Below, in pieces: positions 8,997-17,976 of a DNA stretch of 64,000 nt. The number at the start of each line of letters is the position of its first letter. The stretch's first letter is position 1. The notes under the pieces are model-generated. The model was not told where the DNA came from, made no database searches, and saw only the letters and a program-made list of their open reading frames with translations. Made by a program: the position numbers and the translations under genes. The stretch lies in NCBI RefSeq assembly GCF_028657905.1, contig NZ_CP117782.1:806001-870000 (forward strand), written 5' to 3'. The stretch is from Burkholderia sp. FERM BP-3421. GTDB lineage: Bacteria > Pseudomonadota > Gammaproteobacteria > Burkholderiales > Burkholderiaceae.

Positions 8997-10190
8997 TTAT
9001 TTCGTCGCGCCGCCCTCGAACCACGCGGCGAGCTTCATGCGTTCGTCGTCGGTCATGTGCGTGACGTTGCCGATCGGCATCGCCTTCAGCCGCACGGCCT
9101 GCTCGTAGATGCGCTGCGCGTTCTTCGACACTTCATCGGGCGTATCGAACATCACGCCCGCGGGCGCGCTGCCCATCAGCGTCGGCTTGGCCGAGTGGCA
9201 CTCGATGCAGCGCTGCTGCAGGATCGGCATGATGTCGTTGAGCGCGAGCTTCGGCGCGTTCGCGGCCTGCGCCTGCGGCGCGACCGGGCGCGGCGCCGTC
9301 CACACGAGGGCGACGAACATCAGCGCGATGCCGCCGAGCGGCAGATACCACAGTTGCTGGCCGCGATGGCGCATCACGAAGAACTGTCGAATCAGCGCGC
9401 CCGCCAGCATGATCAGCAGCAGCACGATCCAGTTGTACTGGTTCGTGTACGTCATCGCGTAGTGGTTCGACAGCATCGCGAACACGACAGGCAGCGTGAA
9501 GTAGGTGTTGTGCACCGAGCGCTGCTTGCCGCGCTTGCCGTAGATCGGGTTCGGCTCCTCGCCCTTGAGCATCTTGTCGACCATCTTGCGCTGGCCGGGA
9601 ATGATCACGAAGAACACGTTCGCGGACATGATCGTCGCGAGCATCGCGCCGACGATCAGGTACGCGGCGCGGCCGGCGAAGATATGGCACGCGAGGTACG
9701 CGGCGGCGACCACGTAGAGGCCCACGCAGATCCCGAGCAGGCGGTCCTTGGTGCCGAGCAGCCGGCACAGCGAGTCGTAGACGATCCAGCCCGCCATCAG
9801 GAAGCCGAGCGCCGACGCGACGGCGACCACGGGCCCCATGTCGAGCACGTTCTTGTCGATCAGATAGGTGTTCGGCGCGAGCAGGTACAGCACGAAGAAC
9901 AGCGAGAAGCCCGACATCCAGGTCGTATACGACGGCCATTTCGACCAGTGCAGGTCTTCCGGCATCTCGGGCGGCGCGACCGTGTACTTCTGCATGTTGT
10001 AGAACCCGCCGCCGTGGACGTGCCACAGCTCGCCGAACACGCCGCGCTTGCGCTGGTTCGGGTCGGTCGGCGGTTTCAGGCTGTTGTCGAGCGCGACGAA
10101 ATAGAAGGACTCGCCGATCCACGCGATCGCGGTGATGACGTGCAGCCATCGCAGCGCGAGGTTCAGCCAGTCGGTGATGAAGCCTTCCAT
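8997..10190 (-). CDS. puuD: urate hydroxylase PuuD (membrane protein with C-terminal cytochrome c domain)
   Basis: PuuD oxidises urate to 5-hydroxyisourate and replaces soluble cofactor-free uricase in many proteobacteria. The 397-residue protein has about eight hydrophobic segments, beginning with LRWLHVITAIAWIGESFYF, and ends in a cytochrome c domain with a CIECH heme-binding motif near residue 328. Electrons are expected to pass to the respiratory chain rather than give H2O2. It is the first gene of the pathway encoded here. The next enzyme, uraH, lies just upstream on the same strand with a 52-bp gap, so the two are probably co-transcribed. Confidence 0.92.
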   Translation of the reverse strand: MEGFITDWLNLALRWLHVITAIAWIGESFYFVALDNSLKPPTDPNQRKRGVFGELWHVHGGGFYNMQKYTVAPPEMPEDLHWSKWPSYTTWMSGFSLFFVLYLLAPNTYLIDKNVLDMGPVVAVASALGFLMAGWIVYDSLCRLLGTKDRLLGICVGLYVVAAAYLACHIFAGRAAYLIVGAMLATIMSANVFFVIIPGQRKMVDKMLKGEEPNPIYGKRGKQRSVHNTYFTLPVVFAMLSNHYAMTYTNQYNWIVLLLIMLAGALIRQFFVMRHRGQQLWYLPLGGIALMFVALVWTAPRPVAPQAQAANAPKLALNDIMPILQQRCIECHSAKPTLMGSAPAGVMFDTPDEVSKNAQRIYEQAVRLKAMPIGNVTHMTDDERMKLAAWFEGGATK

Positions 10191-10242
10191 GAAACTCCTC
10201 CGGACTCAGATCGTTGTCTTGGTATGGGCAGCCGATGCGATG

Positions 10243-10596
10243 TCAGCTGCCGCGATAGGTGCTGTACGCCCACGGCGACACGAGCAGCGGGACGTGGTAG
10301 TGGGCGCCGGCGTCGGCGATGCCGAAGCGCAGCACGACGCGGTCGACGAAGCGGGGTTCGGGCACCGTCACGCCGAGCGACGCGAAATAGTCGCCCGCGT
10401 GGAACACGAGTTCGTATTCGCCGGCGGCGAACGCGTCGCCTTCGAGCAGGGGCGCGTCGCAGCGGCCGTCGTCGTTGGTCAGCACGGTCTTGAGCGCGCG
10501 GCGGGCCTCGCCGTCCAGCGCGTAGAGTTCCACCTTGAGCGCGGCGCCGGGGCGGCCGTGCGCCGTATCGAGTACGTGGGTAGTGAGCTTGCCCAT
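10243..10596 (-). CDS. uraH: 5-hydroxyisourate hydrolase (transthyretin-like)
   Basis: The 117-residue protein hydrolyses 5-hydroxyisourate to OHCU. It shows the family N-terminus LTTHVLDTAHGRPG, with a catalytic histidine, and the diagnostic C-terminal YRGS tetrapeptide. Length is standard. It precedes puuD on the minus strand. The roughly 510 bp to the divergent deaminase gene hold no convincing gene. Confidence 0.94.
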   Translation of the reverse strand: MGKLTTHVLDTAHGRPGAALKVELYALDGEARRALKTVLTNDDGRCDAPLLEGDAFAAGEYELVFHAGDYFASLGVTVPEPRFVDRVVLRFGIADAGAHYHVPLLVSPWAYSTYRGS

Positions 10597-11105
10597 TCGC
10601 AATTGTCCTTGTGTGAATGCGAGGTTCGGCGGCGGCTCGATCCCATGACTGTGCGGCGGATCGAGGCTCCACGTCACGTGGCTACATACCCGTCGGCGAA
10701 GATGAAACGAGCGCCGTGCGGGCATTGTAAAAAGGTTCTCCGCACCGAGACGGGTGCGATAGCAAAGATAATGCGCCGCGCATGAACGGCTGTCGACGCC
10801 GCGCCCGGCGCGGCGCGCGCCGGGTGGCGGGCGCGCATCGGCCGGTCGGCGCGGCGTACCATATCGAATCCGTGAAGCGCGGTATTCGGGCGCGCGTATT
10901 GTGCGCCGCGCGAGCTTGGGCGATGCTCCCGCCGTGCGCGTCGGCCCAGGGCCGACGTGCATCCCGAAGACGGCGAGCACGCCGGGTAACCGGGCCAGGG
11001 CGTTCGAACGGACGCGGGCGCCGGAGCGTGCCGCGACGCTGCGTTCGAACGGCTGTACGACCCTTCCCGGGAGCAACGCCCGGGGCAGACCGACGCGGAG
11101 AACGC

Positions 11106-12524
11106 ATGAACCCAGAACAACCGGCCGGCGCATCCGAGCGCGCGCCGCGCCTTTCCCCATCCCGCCCGAAAACCCTGCTGGTCCGGCATGCCGACGTGCT
11201 CGTGACCATGGACGACGCGCGCCGCGAACTGCGCGACGCCGGGCTCTACATCGAGGACAACCGGATCGTCGCGGTCGGTCCGAGCGCCGAGCTGCCCGAC
11301 ACGGCCGACGAGGTGCTCGATCTGCGCGGGCATCTCGTGATCCCGGGGCTCGTGAACACGCACCACCACATGTACCAGAGCCTCACGCGCGCCGTTCCGG
11401 CCGCGCAGGACGCCGAGCTGTTCGGTTGGCTCACCAGCCTGTACCGGATCTGGGCGCACCTGACGCCCGAGATGATCGAGGTGTCGACGCTGACCGCGAT
11501 GGCCGAGCTGCTGCAATCGGGCTGCACCACCTCGAGCGATCATCTGTACATCTACCCCAACGGCAGCCGGCTCGACGACAGCATCGGCGCCGCGCGGCGC
11601 ATCGGCATGCGCTTTCACGCGAGCCGCGGCGCGATGAGCGTGGGCCGGCGCGACGGCGGCCTGCCGCCCGATTCGGTGGTCGAGCGCGAACCCGAGATCC
11701 TGCGCGACACGCAGCGCCTGATCGAGACCTATCACGATGCGGGCCGCTACGCGATGCTGCGCGTGGTGGTCGCGCCGTGCTCGCCGTTCTCGGTGAGCCG
11801 CGAGCTGATGCGCGACGCGGCGATGCTCGCGCGCGAATACGGCGTGTCGCTGCACACCCACCTCGCGGAGAACGTCAACGACATCGCGTACAGCCGGGAG
11901 AAGTTCGGGATGACGCCCGCCGAATACGCGGAGGATCTCGGCTGGGTCGGTCGCGATGTCTGGCACGCGCACTGCGTGCAGCTCGACGAGGCGGGGATCG
12001 ACCTGTTCGCGCGCACGGGCACCGGGGTCGCGCACTGCCCGTGCTCGAACATGCGGCTCGCATCGGGCATCGCGCCGGTGCGCAAGATGCGGCTCGCGGG
12101 CGTGCCGGTCGGACTCGGCGTCGATGGTTCGGCGTCGAACGACGGCGCGCAGATGGTCGCGGAAGTGCGGCAGGCGCTGCTGTTGCAGCGGGTCGGCTTC
12201 GGTCCCGATGCGATGACCGCGCGCGAGGCGCTCGAAATCGCGACGCTCGGCGGCGCGAAGGTGCTGAACCGCGACGACATCGGCGCGCTGAAGCCGGGCA
12301 TGGCGGCCGATTTCGCCGCGTTCGACCTGCGCCAGCCGCTGTTCGCGGGCGCGCTGCACGATCCGGTCGCGGCGCTCGTGTTCTGCGCGCCGTCGCAGGC
12401 GGCGTACACCGTGGTGAACGGGAGCGTGGTGGTGCGCGACGGGCGGCTCGCGACGCTCGATCTGCCGCCCGTCATCGAGCGGCACAACGCGCTCGCGCGC
12501 GCGCTGGTCGAGGCGTCGCGCTGA
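11106..12524 (+). CDS. 8-oxoguanine/guanine deaminase-type amidohydrolase
   Basis: The 472-residue protein is a COG0402 amidohydrolase. The metal-binding motif THHHMYQSL near residue 85, a later HTHLAEN, a HAHCVQLDE block and the catalytic DGSASND are all visible. Relatives include 8-oxoguanine deaminase, guanine deaminase and s-triazine hydrolases such as AtzB. In this setting it most likely deaminates a purine to feed xanthine or urate into the pathway next door. ATG 11106 is chosen because it precedes the first conserved segment; upstream in-frame sequence is arginine-rich and looks like non-coding DNA. The exact substrate is not decided by sequence. Confidence 0.87.
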   Translation: MNPEQPAGASERAPRLSPSRPKTLLVRHADVLVTMDDARRELRDAGLYIEDNRIVAVGPSAELPDTADEVLDLRGHLVIPGLVNTHHHMYQSLTRAVPAAQDAELFGWLTSLYRIWAHLTPEMIEVSTLTAMAELLQSGCTTSSDHLYIYPNGSRLDDSIGAARRIGMRFHASRGAMSVGRRDGGLPPDSVVEREPEILRDTQRLIETYHDAGRYAMLRVVVAPCSPFSVSRELMRDAAMLAREYGVSLHTHLAENVNDIAYSREKFGMTPAEYAEDLGWVGRDVWHAHCVQLDEAGIDLFARTGTGVAHCPCSNMRLASGIAPVRKMRLAGVPVGLGVDGSASNDGAQMVAEVRQALLLQRVGFGPDAMTAREALEIATLGGAKVLNRDDIGALKPGMAADFAAFDLRQPLFAGALHDPVAALVFCAPSQAAYTVVNGSVVVRDGRLATLDLPPVIERHNALARALVEASR

Positions 12525-12585
12525 TGCGTTGATGCGCTGCCGCGGCGGCTCCCGGCGCCGCCGCGGTCCACGCGCCGCGCGGCCG

Positions 12586-13515
12586 TTACGGCTCGATCAG
12601 CGTGCGGGTGGCCTCGGCCACGAGGCCGCGCAGCCAGCGTACTTCGTCGGAGTAGTGGCAGCGTTCGTGCCACAGCTGGTAGTACTGCATCGGCGGGAAG
12701 TCGAGCGGCGCGGGCACGACCGACAGCGGCAGGAATTTCGCGTAGTGGTCGGCGAACAGGCGCGTCGTCGTGAAGATCAGGTCGGACTTGACCAACACGT
12801 AGGGCGCGAGGTTGAAGTACGGCAGCGTGACGACCACGTGACGCTTCAGGCGTTCGCGCGCGAGATGCACGTCGATCGCGCCGCGCTGGCCGACGGAGTA
12901 CGGCGTCGGCGCGAGATGCGGCGCGTTCAGGTACTGGTCGAGGGTCAGCCCGCCGCGCTTGGCGAACGGATGCGTGTTGCTCATCAGGCAGACGATCTGG
13001 TCGACGAACAGGTTCGACAGGTGCAACTGCTCGGGCGGCTCGGGCCAGTTGCCGACCACGATGTCGAGCTTGCCGTCCTCGAGCGCCAGCTCGTAGTCGA
13101 AGGCGGGGCCGAGCGAATGGAATTCGAGCGTCGCGTTCGGCGCGGCCTGGCGGAAGCGTTCGACCACGGTCGGCACGAACAGCACGTTCAGGTAGTCGGG
13201 ACAACCGATCCGATAGCAGCGGATCGAGGTGGCCGGATCGAAATTGTGCTGCTGGAACTTGATGCGTTCGATCTCGCGCAGCGCGTTCTGCACCGGCTCG
13301 AGGAGCCGCAGCCCGTATTCGGTCGGCACCATGCCGGACTTGCCGCGCACCAGCAGCGGATCGCCCGTGATGTCGCGCAGGCGGCGCAGCGCGGCGCTGA
13401 TCGCCGGCTGCGACTGATTCAGTTTGACGGCCGCGCGCGTGACGCTGCGCTCCATCAACAAGGTGTGCAAGACGCGCAAAAGATACGTGTCGATCGCCTC
13501 GCGTTGCTGACTCAT
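12586..13515 (-). CDS. LysR-family transcriptional regulator
   Basis: This 309-residue protein has a LysR helix-turn-helix close to its N-terminus (LLMERSVTRAAVKLNQSQPAISAAL split over about residues 18-42) and an effector domain of the NodD/PcpR-like subgroup. The start MSQQREAID at 13515 leaves no useless extension. It ends 61 bp from the stop of the convergent deaminase. It probably regulates purine catabolism genes outside or inside the cluster, by position only. Confidence 0.9.
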   Translation of the reverse strand: MSQQREAIDTYLLRVLHTLLMERSVTRAAVKLNQSQPAISAALRRLRDITGDPLLVRGKSGMVPTEYGLRLLEPVQNALREIERIKFQQHNFDPATSIRCYRIGCPDYLNVLFVPTVVERFRQAAPNATLEFHSLGPAFDYELALEDGKLDIVVGNWPEPPEQLHLSNLFVDQIVCLMSNTHPFAKRGGLTLDQYLNAPHLAPTPYSVGQRGAIDVHLARERLKRHVVVTLPYFNLAPYVLVKSDLIFTTTRLFADHYAKFLPLSVVPAPLDFPPMQYYQLWHERCHYSDEVRWLRGLVAEATRTLIEP

Positions 13516-13701
13516 GATTGCTCCATTTATATGTCCAGGCTGATCGAGGAGGGGGTGGGGTATATCGTTTTTAATATGGTCAGAAAAGAGCGTCAAGGGC
13601 GGCTTACCCTCGACGGGGTCGCGCGCGGGCGCGCCGGGCGGTGGCGCGGTGGCGTGGATGGGGCGTGACGGCGAACGGACGGGGCGCGCTCGCGCGCCGC
13701 G

Positions 13702-13911
13702 CTAGTCGTCGAGGCGCAGGCCGACCTTCAGCGTGACCTGCCAGTGCACGACGTCGCCGTTCTCGATGTGGCCGCGCGTGTCGGTCACTTCGAACCAGTG
13801 CAGGTTGTGCAGGGTTTTCGCGGCTTTGGTGATGGCGTTGCGGATCGCGTCGTCGCTCGACTGCCGCGACGAGCCGGTGAGTTCGATCAGCTTGTAGACG
13901 TGGTCGCTCAT
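13702..13911 (-). CDS. dodecin family flavin-binding protein
   Basis: The 69-residue protein is a full-length dodecin: MSDHVYKLIELTGSS at the start, AIRNAITKAAKTL in the helix, then WFEV and the C-terminal VTLKVGLRLDD strand. Dodecins assemble into hollow dodecamers that store and protect flavins or CoA. It is transcribed away from the neighbouring dehydrogenase gene. Confidence 0.93.
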   Translation of the reverse strand: MSDHVYKLIELTGSSRQSSDDAIRNAITKAAKTLHNLHWFEVTDTRGHIENGDVVHWQVTLKVGLRLDD

Positions 13912-14014
13912 GATGCCTCCCGTTCGTTCCGGACGGCCCGATATCCGGTGGTGGCCGGGCGGGCCCTGTTTCAGTGATAGGTATGATGGGCGGCAAGTTC
14001 AACCAGGATTCGAC

Positions 14015-14899
14015 ATGGACGACATGGACGTGGGATTTTGCGGCCCGGGCCTGATGGGCGCGCCGATGATCCGCCATCTGCTGCGGGCGGGGCATCGGGT
14101 GTGGGTGTGGAACCGCACGCGGGAGAAGGCGGACGCGCTCGCGGCCGAGGGCGCGAGCGTGGTCGACACGCCGGCCGAGCTGGCCGGGTGCGCGCGGACC
14201 GTGCTGCTGTGCGTGCTCGACGCGCGTGCGGTCGGCGCCGTGACGTTCGGCCCGCAGGGTCTGCTGGCCGGCGATCCGGCTGCCCGGCAGTTGCGGCGGA
14301 TCGTCGATCATTCGAGCATCGCGCCGGCCGCGACGCGCGACTACGCGGCGCGCGCGGCGGCGCTCGGCGTGGACTGGATCGACGCGCCGGTGTCGGGCGG
14401 CGTGCCGGGGGCGCAGGCGGGCACGCTGGCGGTGATGGCGGGCGGCGCGGCGGCCGAGGTCGACGCGGTGCGGCCGCTGCTCGGCGCCTACGCGGCGCGC
14501 GTCACGCACCTCGGCGAGGCGGGCGCGGGCCAGACCGCGAAGCTGTGCAACCAGGCGATCGTGACGGCGACCGTCACTGCGATCGCGGAAGCGGTCGGCC
14601 TCGCGCAGGCGAGCGGGATCGACGCAGCGCGGCTCGCGGAGGCGCTCGCGGGCGGCTGGGCGGACTCGGTGCTGCTGCAGACCTTCGTGCCGCGCATGAC
14701 GGGCGCCGCCGCGCCGCCGCTGGGCGCGCTCAGCACGTTCCAGAAGGACGTCGAGGCGATCGCCGATGCGGCGCGCGAGACGGGGGCGGTGATGCCGGTG
14801 GCGGGCGCGGTGCAGCAGGTGCTGCGGCTCGGCGCGGCGCTCGGGCTGGCCGACGCGGACTTCGCTGCGCTGGCGCGGATCGTGCGGCCGCGGCCCTGA
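14015..14899 (+). CDS. 3-hydroxyisobutyrate dehydrogenase-family NAD(P)-dependent oxidoreductase
   Basis: The 294-residue enzyme has an N-terminal Rossmann motif (GFCGPGLMGAPM), a substrate loop DAPVSGGVPGA near residue 125 and the catalytic-lysine segment AGQTAKLCNQAI near residue 172. It is a beta-hydroxyacid dehydrogenase relative of MmsB, GarR and GlxR. With glyoxylate produced by the nearby allantoin genes, tartronate-semialdehyde reduction is conceivable but no glyoxylate carboligase is in view. Its 3' end is repeated downstream in decayed form. Confidence 0.87.
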   Translation: MDDMDVGFCGPGLMGAPMIRHLLRAGHRVWVWNRTREKADALAAEGASVVDTPAELAGCARTVLLCVLDARAVGAVTFGPQGLLAGDPAARQLRRIVDHSSIAPAATRDYAARAAALGVDWIDAPVSGGVPGAQAGTLAVMAGGAAAEVDAVRPLLGAYAARVTHLGEAGAGQTAKLCNQAIVTATVTAIAEAVGLAQASGIDAARLAEALAGGWADSVLLQTFVPRMTGAAAPPLGALSTFQKDVEAIADAARETGAVMPVAGAVQQVLRLGAALGLADADFAALARIVRPRP

Positions 14900-15280
14900 C
14901 ACGGGCGTGGGCGCGGGATGTGCGGGGCGGCGCCGGGCGTCGTGCGGAGAGGAGCGTGGCGCGGCGCTCGGGCTGGCCGTGACGGACTTCGCTGCGCGGG
15001 CCGAATCGTGCGGCTGCAGTCTTGATACGGGCGCGGGATGTGCGGGCGGTGCCGGGCGTCGTGCGGCGAGGATAGCGGCGCGGTGCTCCGGCTCGCCGAT
15101 GCGGACTTCGCTGTGCTGAGGTGGATCGTGCGGCCGGAACCCTGACACGAATGGCGTACGTGCGGTTGGAGGTGGGCGTCGCGCAGCAAGCAAGGAGCGT
15201 GGCGCGGCGCTCGGGCTGGCCGACGCGGTTTCCGCCACACTGGCGCGGATCATGCAGCCGCTGTCCCGGGCGCTGGCGCG
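14831..15280 (+). repeat. four-copy degenerate tandem repeat derived from the 3' end of the preceding gene
   Basis: The last about 70 bp of the dehydrogenase gene and its downstream flank recur three more times. The anchor GGCGCGGCGCTCGGGCTGG begins at 14831 (inside the gene), then in slightly changed form at 14958, 15077 and 15201, so the period is 119-127 bp. Each copy carries the neighbouring GACTTCGCTG-like, GGATCGTGCGGCC-like and CCTGACACG-like segments, including a stop-codon remnant. The later copies have diverged and are not open in the gene's frame. Confidence 0.85.
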
Positions 15281-15298
15281 CGGCACATGCGATATGAC

Positions 15299-15320
15299 AC
15301 GGGCCGCTTGCGCGGCCCGT
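15299..15320. terminator. GC-rich hairpin between repeat array and hypothetical gene
   Basis: ACGGGCCGC and GCGGCCCGT form a perfect 9-bp stem with a 4-base loop 14 bp downstream of the minus-strand gene. There is no T-run, so termination is only likely. Confidence 0.4.
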
Positions 15321-15333
15321 CAGGGGAAGGAGG

Positions 15334-15780
15334 TCAGCCCAGCGAACGAGGCGTGGTATCGCCGGCGTTCTGTCGGCCGATGCCGCTGCGCAGGCTCGCC
15401 TTCACGCCCGCACCAAATTCGGGCAGGATGCGCGCGCGGGCGCGGCTCGCGAACACCAGGAACCCGAAGCCGTTGGCCTCGTACCAGTAGCCGCCGTTCT
15501 CCAGGCCATCGATCGGCTGTTCGAGCGCATTCGCGATCGAGTCGATGCAGCGCTTGCGCAGCTCGGCGATCGCCGGGTACGGCGGCTGCGCGCCGCGCAC
15601 GCTGCACAGCAGGACGTCAAGCCCCGGCAGCACGTGCGCGTACAGCACCGGCTCGTCCTGCGCGCGGGCGCGCGCGATTTTCGTGTCGAGTTGCGCGAAC
15701 GGCTTCGCATGGCGCAGCACGGCGAGAAACGATTCCTGGCCGTCCGGCTGCGCCCGTCTGCGTTTTTTCGGGAAGGACAT
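15334..15780 (-). CDS. conserved hypothetical protein (148 aa)
   Basis: I do not recognise a named family. The protein starts with a basic stretch MSFPKKRRRAQ, has no signal peptide or membrane segment, and continues as a mixed alpha/beta sequence with an aromatic GGYWYEANGFGFLVF strand near residue 108. Start 15780 is preferred to 15834 because the extra residues look like translated leader. It has ordinary local codon use and is followed by a hairpin, which supports a real gene. Confidence 0.65.
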   Translation of the reverse strand: MSFPKKRRRAQPDGQESFLAVLRHAKPFAQLDTKIARARAQDEPVLYAHVLPGLDVLLCSVRGAQPPYPAIAELRKRCIDSIANALEQPIDGLENGGYWYEANGFGFLVFASRARARILPEFGAGVKASLRSGIGRQNAGDTTPRSLG

Positions 15781-16057
15781 AAACACTCGCCTCAAAAACA
15801 TTTGCAAGAAATGCGGCTTCCTCATGCGACCCACTCCCGGCTATGCGCGCCGCATGTCGATCTTTTATAGCATACGAAAATGCCGGCTTCACGAAGCCCG
15901 ATGGCATCGGACCGCGCCACGCCCAGGAGATCGCCACAGCCAGCGCTATTGCGCCTGCACTGTCGTTTAGTCTCAATAATAGACCTGCTCGTGCCGCGCG
16001 TGCGACCGGTGTGCGCAAAAAAATGGGGCGTTACGTCATGCCGGCGGGCGGCGCGCC

Positions 16058-16086
16058 AAAAAACAAAGCCCGCGCGAGGCGGGCTT
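16058..16086 (-). terminator. terminator after mscL
   Basis: AAGCCCGC and GCGGGCTT form a stem around a short loop at 16066-16086. The A-run at 16058-16063 becomes a T-tail on the minus strand, about 30 bp past the mscL stop. Confidence 0.75.
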
Positions 16087-16113
16087 CGGAACGGAGCGGG
16101 GCGGGGCCGCGTC

Positions 16114-16545
16114 TCAGCGCTTGTTGAGCGCGTCGCGGATCTCGCGCAACAGCACCACGTCCTCGGGCGTCGCGGCGGGCGCGGCGTCGTCCGGCTTGCG
16201 CAGCTTGTTGATGAATTTGACCATCAGGAAAATGATGAAGGCCAGGATGATGAAGTTGATCAGCACCGTGATGAACGAGCCGTAGCCGAACGCCGCGACG
16301 CCGGCTGCCTGCAGGTCCTTGAACGAATCGGGATTACCCTTGAAGGTCGCCGGGATCTGGCCGAGCAGGATGAATTTGTTCGAGAAATCGAGGCCGCCGG
16401 TCAGCACGCCGATCACCGGCATGATCAGATCCTTCACGATGGAATCGACGATCTTCGAGAATGCGGCGCCGATGATCACGCCGATGGCGAGATCCATCAC
16501 ATTGCCCTTGACGGCAAATTCCTTGAATTCCTTGATGATGCTCAT
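16114..16545 (-). CDS. mscL: large-conductance mechanosensitive channel MscL
   Basis: The 143-residue inner-membrane protein opens under high membrane tension to release osmolytes. It has the invariant N-terminus SIIKEFKEFAVKGNVMDLAIGVIIG spread over residues 2-26 (TM1), a periplasmic loop, TM2 near residues 88-110 and the C-terminal cytoplasmic helix VVLLREIRDAL. Length and sequence are typical. It is monocistronic, with its own terminator. Confidence 0.97.
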   Translation of the reverse strand: MSIIKEFKEFAVKGNVMDLAIGVIIGAAFSKIVDSIVKDLIMPVIGVLTGGLDFSNKFILLGQIPATFKGNPDSFKDLQAAGVAAFGYGSFITVLINFIILAFIIFLMVKFINKLRKPDDAAPAATPEDVVLLREIRDALNKR

Positions 16546-16690
16546 GTGCGGCGTTCTCCTGAGTGAGCAGAAAGAGGGAGCGCGGCCGTGATTCGTGACT
16601 GCGCGTCAATGGACGCCATCATAACGAACCCGATCCTTTATCGGTAGTCATCTTAAGAAGCTTGACAATACGGCGTCCCGGAACGAATCA

Positions 16691-16720
16691 AAAGAAAAAT
16701 GGGCCATTGCTGGCCCATTT
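16691..16720 (-). terminator. terminator after the TPR protein gene
   Basis: AAATGGGCCA and TGGCCCATTT form a 10-bp stem with a TTGC loop at 16697-16720. The A-rich stretch on its left gives a T-tail on the minus strand, directly behind the stop of the minus-strand gene at 16740. Confidence 0.8.
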
Positions 16721-16739
16721 CGTCGTTCTAAGCGTCCGT

Positions 16740-17903
16740 TCAGCTGTTGCTGCTCCAGTCGTCGCTGCTGCCGAGGTCGACATCCCCGCCGCCGCCGCCG
16801 CCGCCCGAATCCCAGTTGCCGCCTTGGCCCATGTCGAAGCCGGGGTCGTCCGCGCGCCGGCCGGGCTCGTTGTTGACGATCACGTCCCGCTCGATCACGC
16901 GCTCGCGGCCGCCGGACATGGCCTCGCCGAGCAGCACGCCGGTCAGCAGGCCGCCCATGCCGCCGCCGAACCCGCCGCCCTGCTGCACCACCACGGGCGG
17001 CTGTTGCGGCGGCGGGTACGGCGCTTGCTGCGGCGCGCCCGCGAGCCGGTCGGCTTCCTGCGCGTAGACCGAGCCCGCGCCGCCGGCCGCCGGCGCGGCG
17101 GTCGCGGTCGGATCGGGTCGACCCTCGACGCGGGCCTTCAGGCTCGCGAACTGGCGTTCGAGTTCGTCGAGCTGGTAGGGCGGCACCGCGTTCTTGCCGT
17201 TCGACAGCGCCTCGACCAGCGTGCGCGCCTGGGTCTCGACGTTTTCGATCTCGCTGTTGAACGCCGCGGCGCCGGGCGCCGTCGACAGCCGCGCGTCGAG
17301 CTTGAGCGGCCGCACCTCGTTGAGCAGGTCGGTCGCGCGCTTGAGCTGCGCGCGGCGTTCGTCGTCGCCGCGCTGGTTGTCGGACGAGCGCGCGCGGCGC
17401 AGCGTCCAGCGCAGCACCAGCGCGACCGCGCCGATCAGCACCGCGAAGCCGATCCACATGCCGGTCGAGGGTTCATGCCTGGGCGCGGGGGCGGGCGCGA
17501 GCTGTTGCTGGCCGACCTGCGGCGGCAGCACCTGGCCGCCCGAGGTGGCCGAGCGGCGGGCCTGCGAGCCCAGGCGCTCGGCATCGGCGCGCACCTTGGC
17601 CTCGGTCCGCGCGAACTTCGCGGGATCGGTGAAGCGGATCTGCGGATCGAGCGATTTCGCGCGCTCGATCTGGACGAGCGCATCGGCCGGGCGACCCTCG
17701 TGATCGAGCACCTGGCCGTACAGGTAGCGTGCGCGCGCATTGTCCGGGTAGGCCGCGATGACCTGCGACAACTGCCCGTCGGCCTGCTGCCAGTTGCCCT
17801 GCGAGATGGATTGCTGGATCTGCTGCAGCGACGGCACGGCGGCGAACGCCGAGCCTGACGCGACGAGGAGGGCGAGACTCGCGGCTGCGAGAAGCTTTTT
17901 CAT
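16740..17903 (-). CDS. TPR-containing envelope protein with glycine-rich C-terminus
   Basis: The 387-residue protein has a signal peptide (MKKLLAAASLALLVASGSAFA), a tetratricopeptide-like region about residues 25-100, and a membrane segment near residue 150 followed by a basic stop-transfer. After that come a coiled-coil-like stretch and a low-complexity C-terminus with GGGFGGGMGGLL, a poly-glycine run and a serine/aspartate tail. The start at 17903 is fixed by the signal peptide. It lies 73 bp downstream of a PspA gene in the same direction, so the two likely form an envelope-stress operon. No enzymatic motif is seen. Confidence 0.8.
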   Translation of the reverse strand: MKKLLAAASLALLVASGSAFAAVPSLQQIQQSISQGNWQQADGQLSQVIAAYPDNARARYLYGQVLDHEGRPADALVQIERAKSLDPQIRFTDPAKFARTEAKVRADAERLGSQARRSATSGGQVLPPQVGQQQLAPAPAPRHEPSTGMWIGFAVLIGAVALVLRWTLRRARSSDNQRGDDERRAQLKRATDLLNEVRPLKLDARLSTAPGAAAFNSEIENVETQARTLVEALSNGKNAVPPYQLDELERQFASLKARVEGRPDPTATAAPAAGGAGSVYAQEADRLAGAPQQAPYPPPQQPPVVVQQGGGFGGGMGGLLTGVLLGEAMSGGRERVIERDVIVNNEPGRRADDPGFDMGQGGNWDSGGGGGGGDVDLGSSDDWSSNS

Positions 17904-17976
17904 GATCGAACCGGGCCGGGGCCCGTCTCCTTGCAAGCGGCGCCGGGCGCGGCGCGCCGGCCATTGGGACAATGCG

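Noticed and set aside
12540..12575. Terminator after the deaminase gene
   Set aside because: A strong GC stem is present (CCGCGGCGGC with GCCGCCGCGG) but no T-run follows on either strand, so I do not call it.
15334..15834. N-terminal extension of the hypothetical protein to 15834
   Set aside because: The extra 18 residues have no ribosome site ahead of them and the internal start at 15780 gives a cleaner basic N-terminus.
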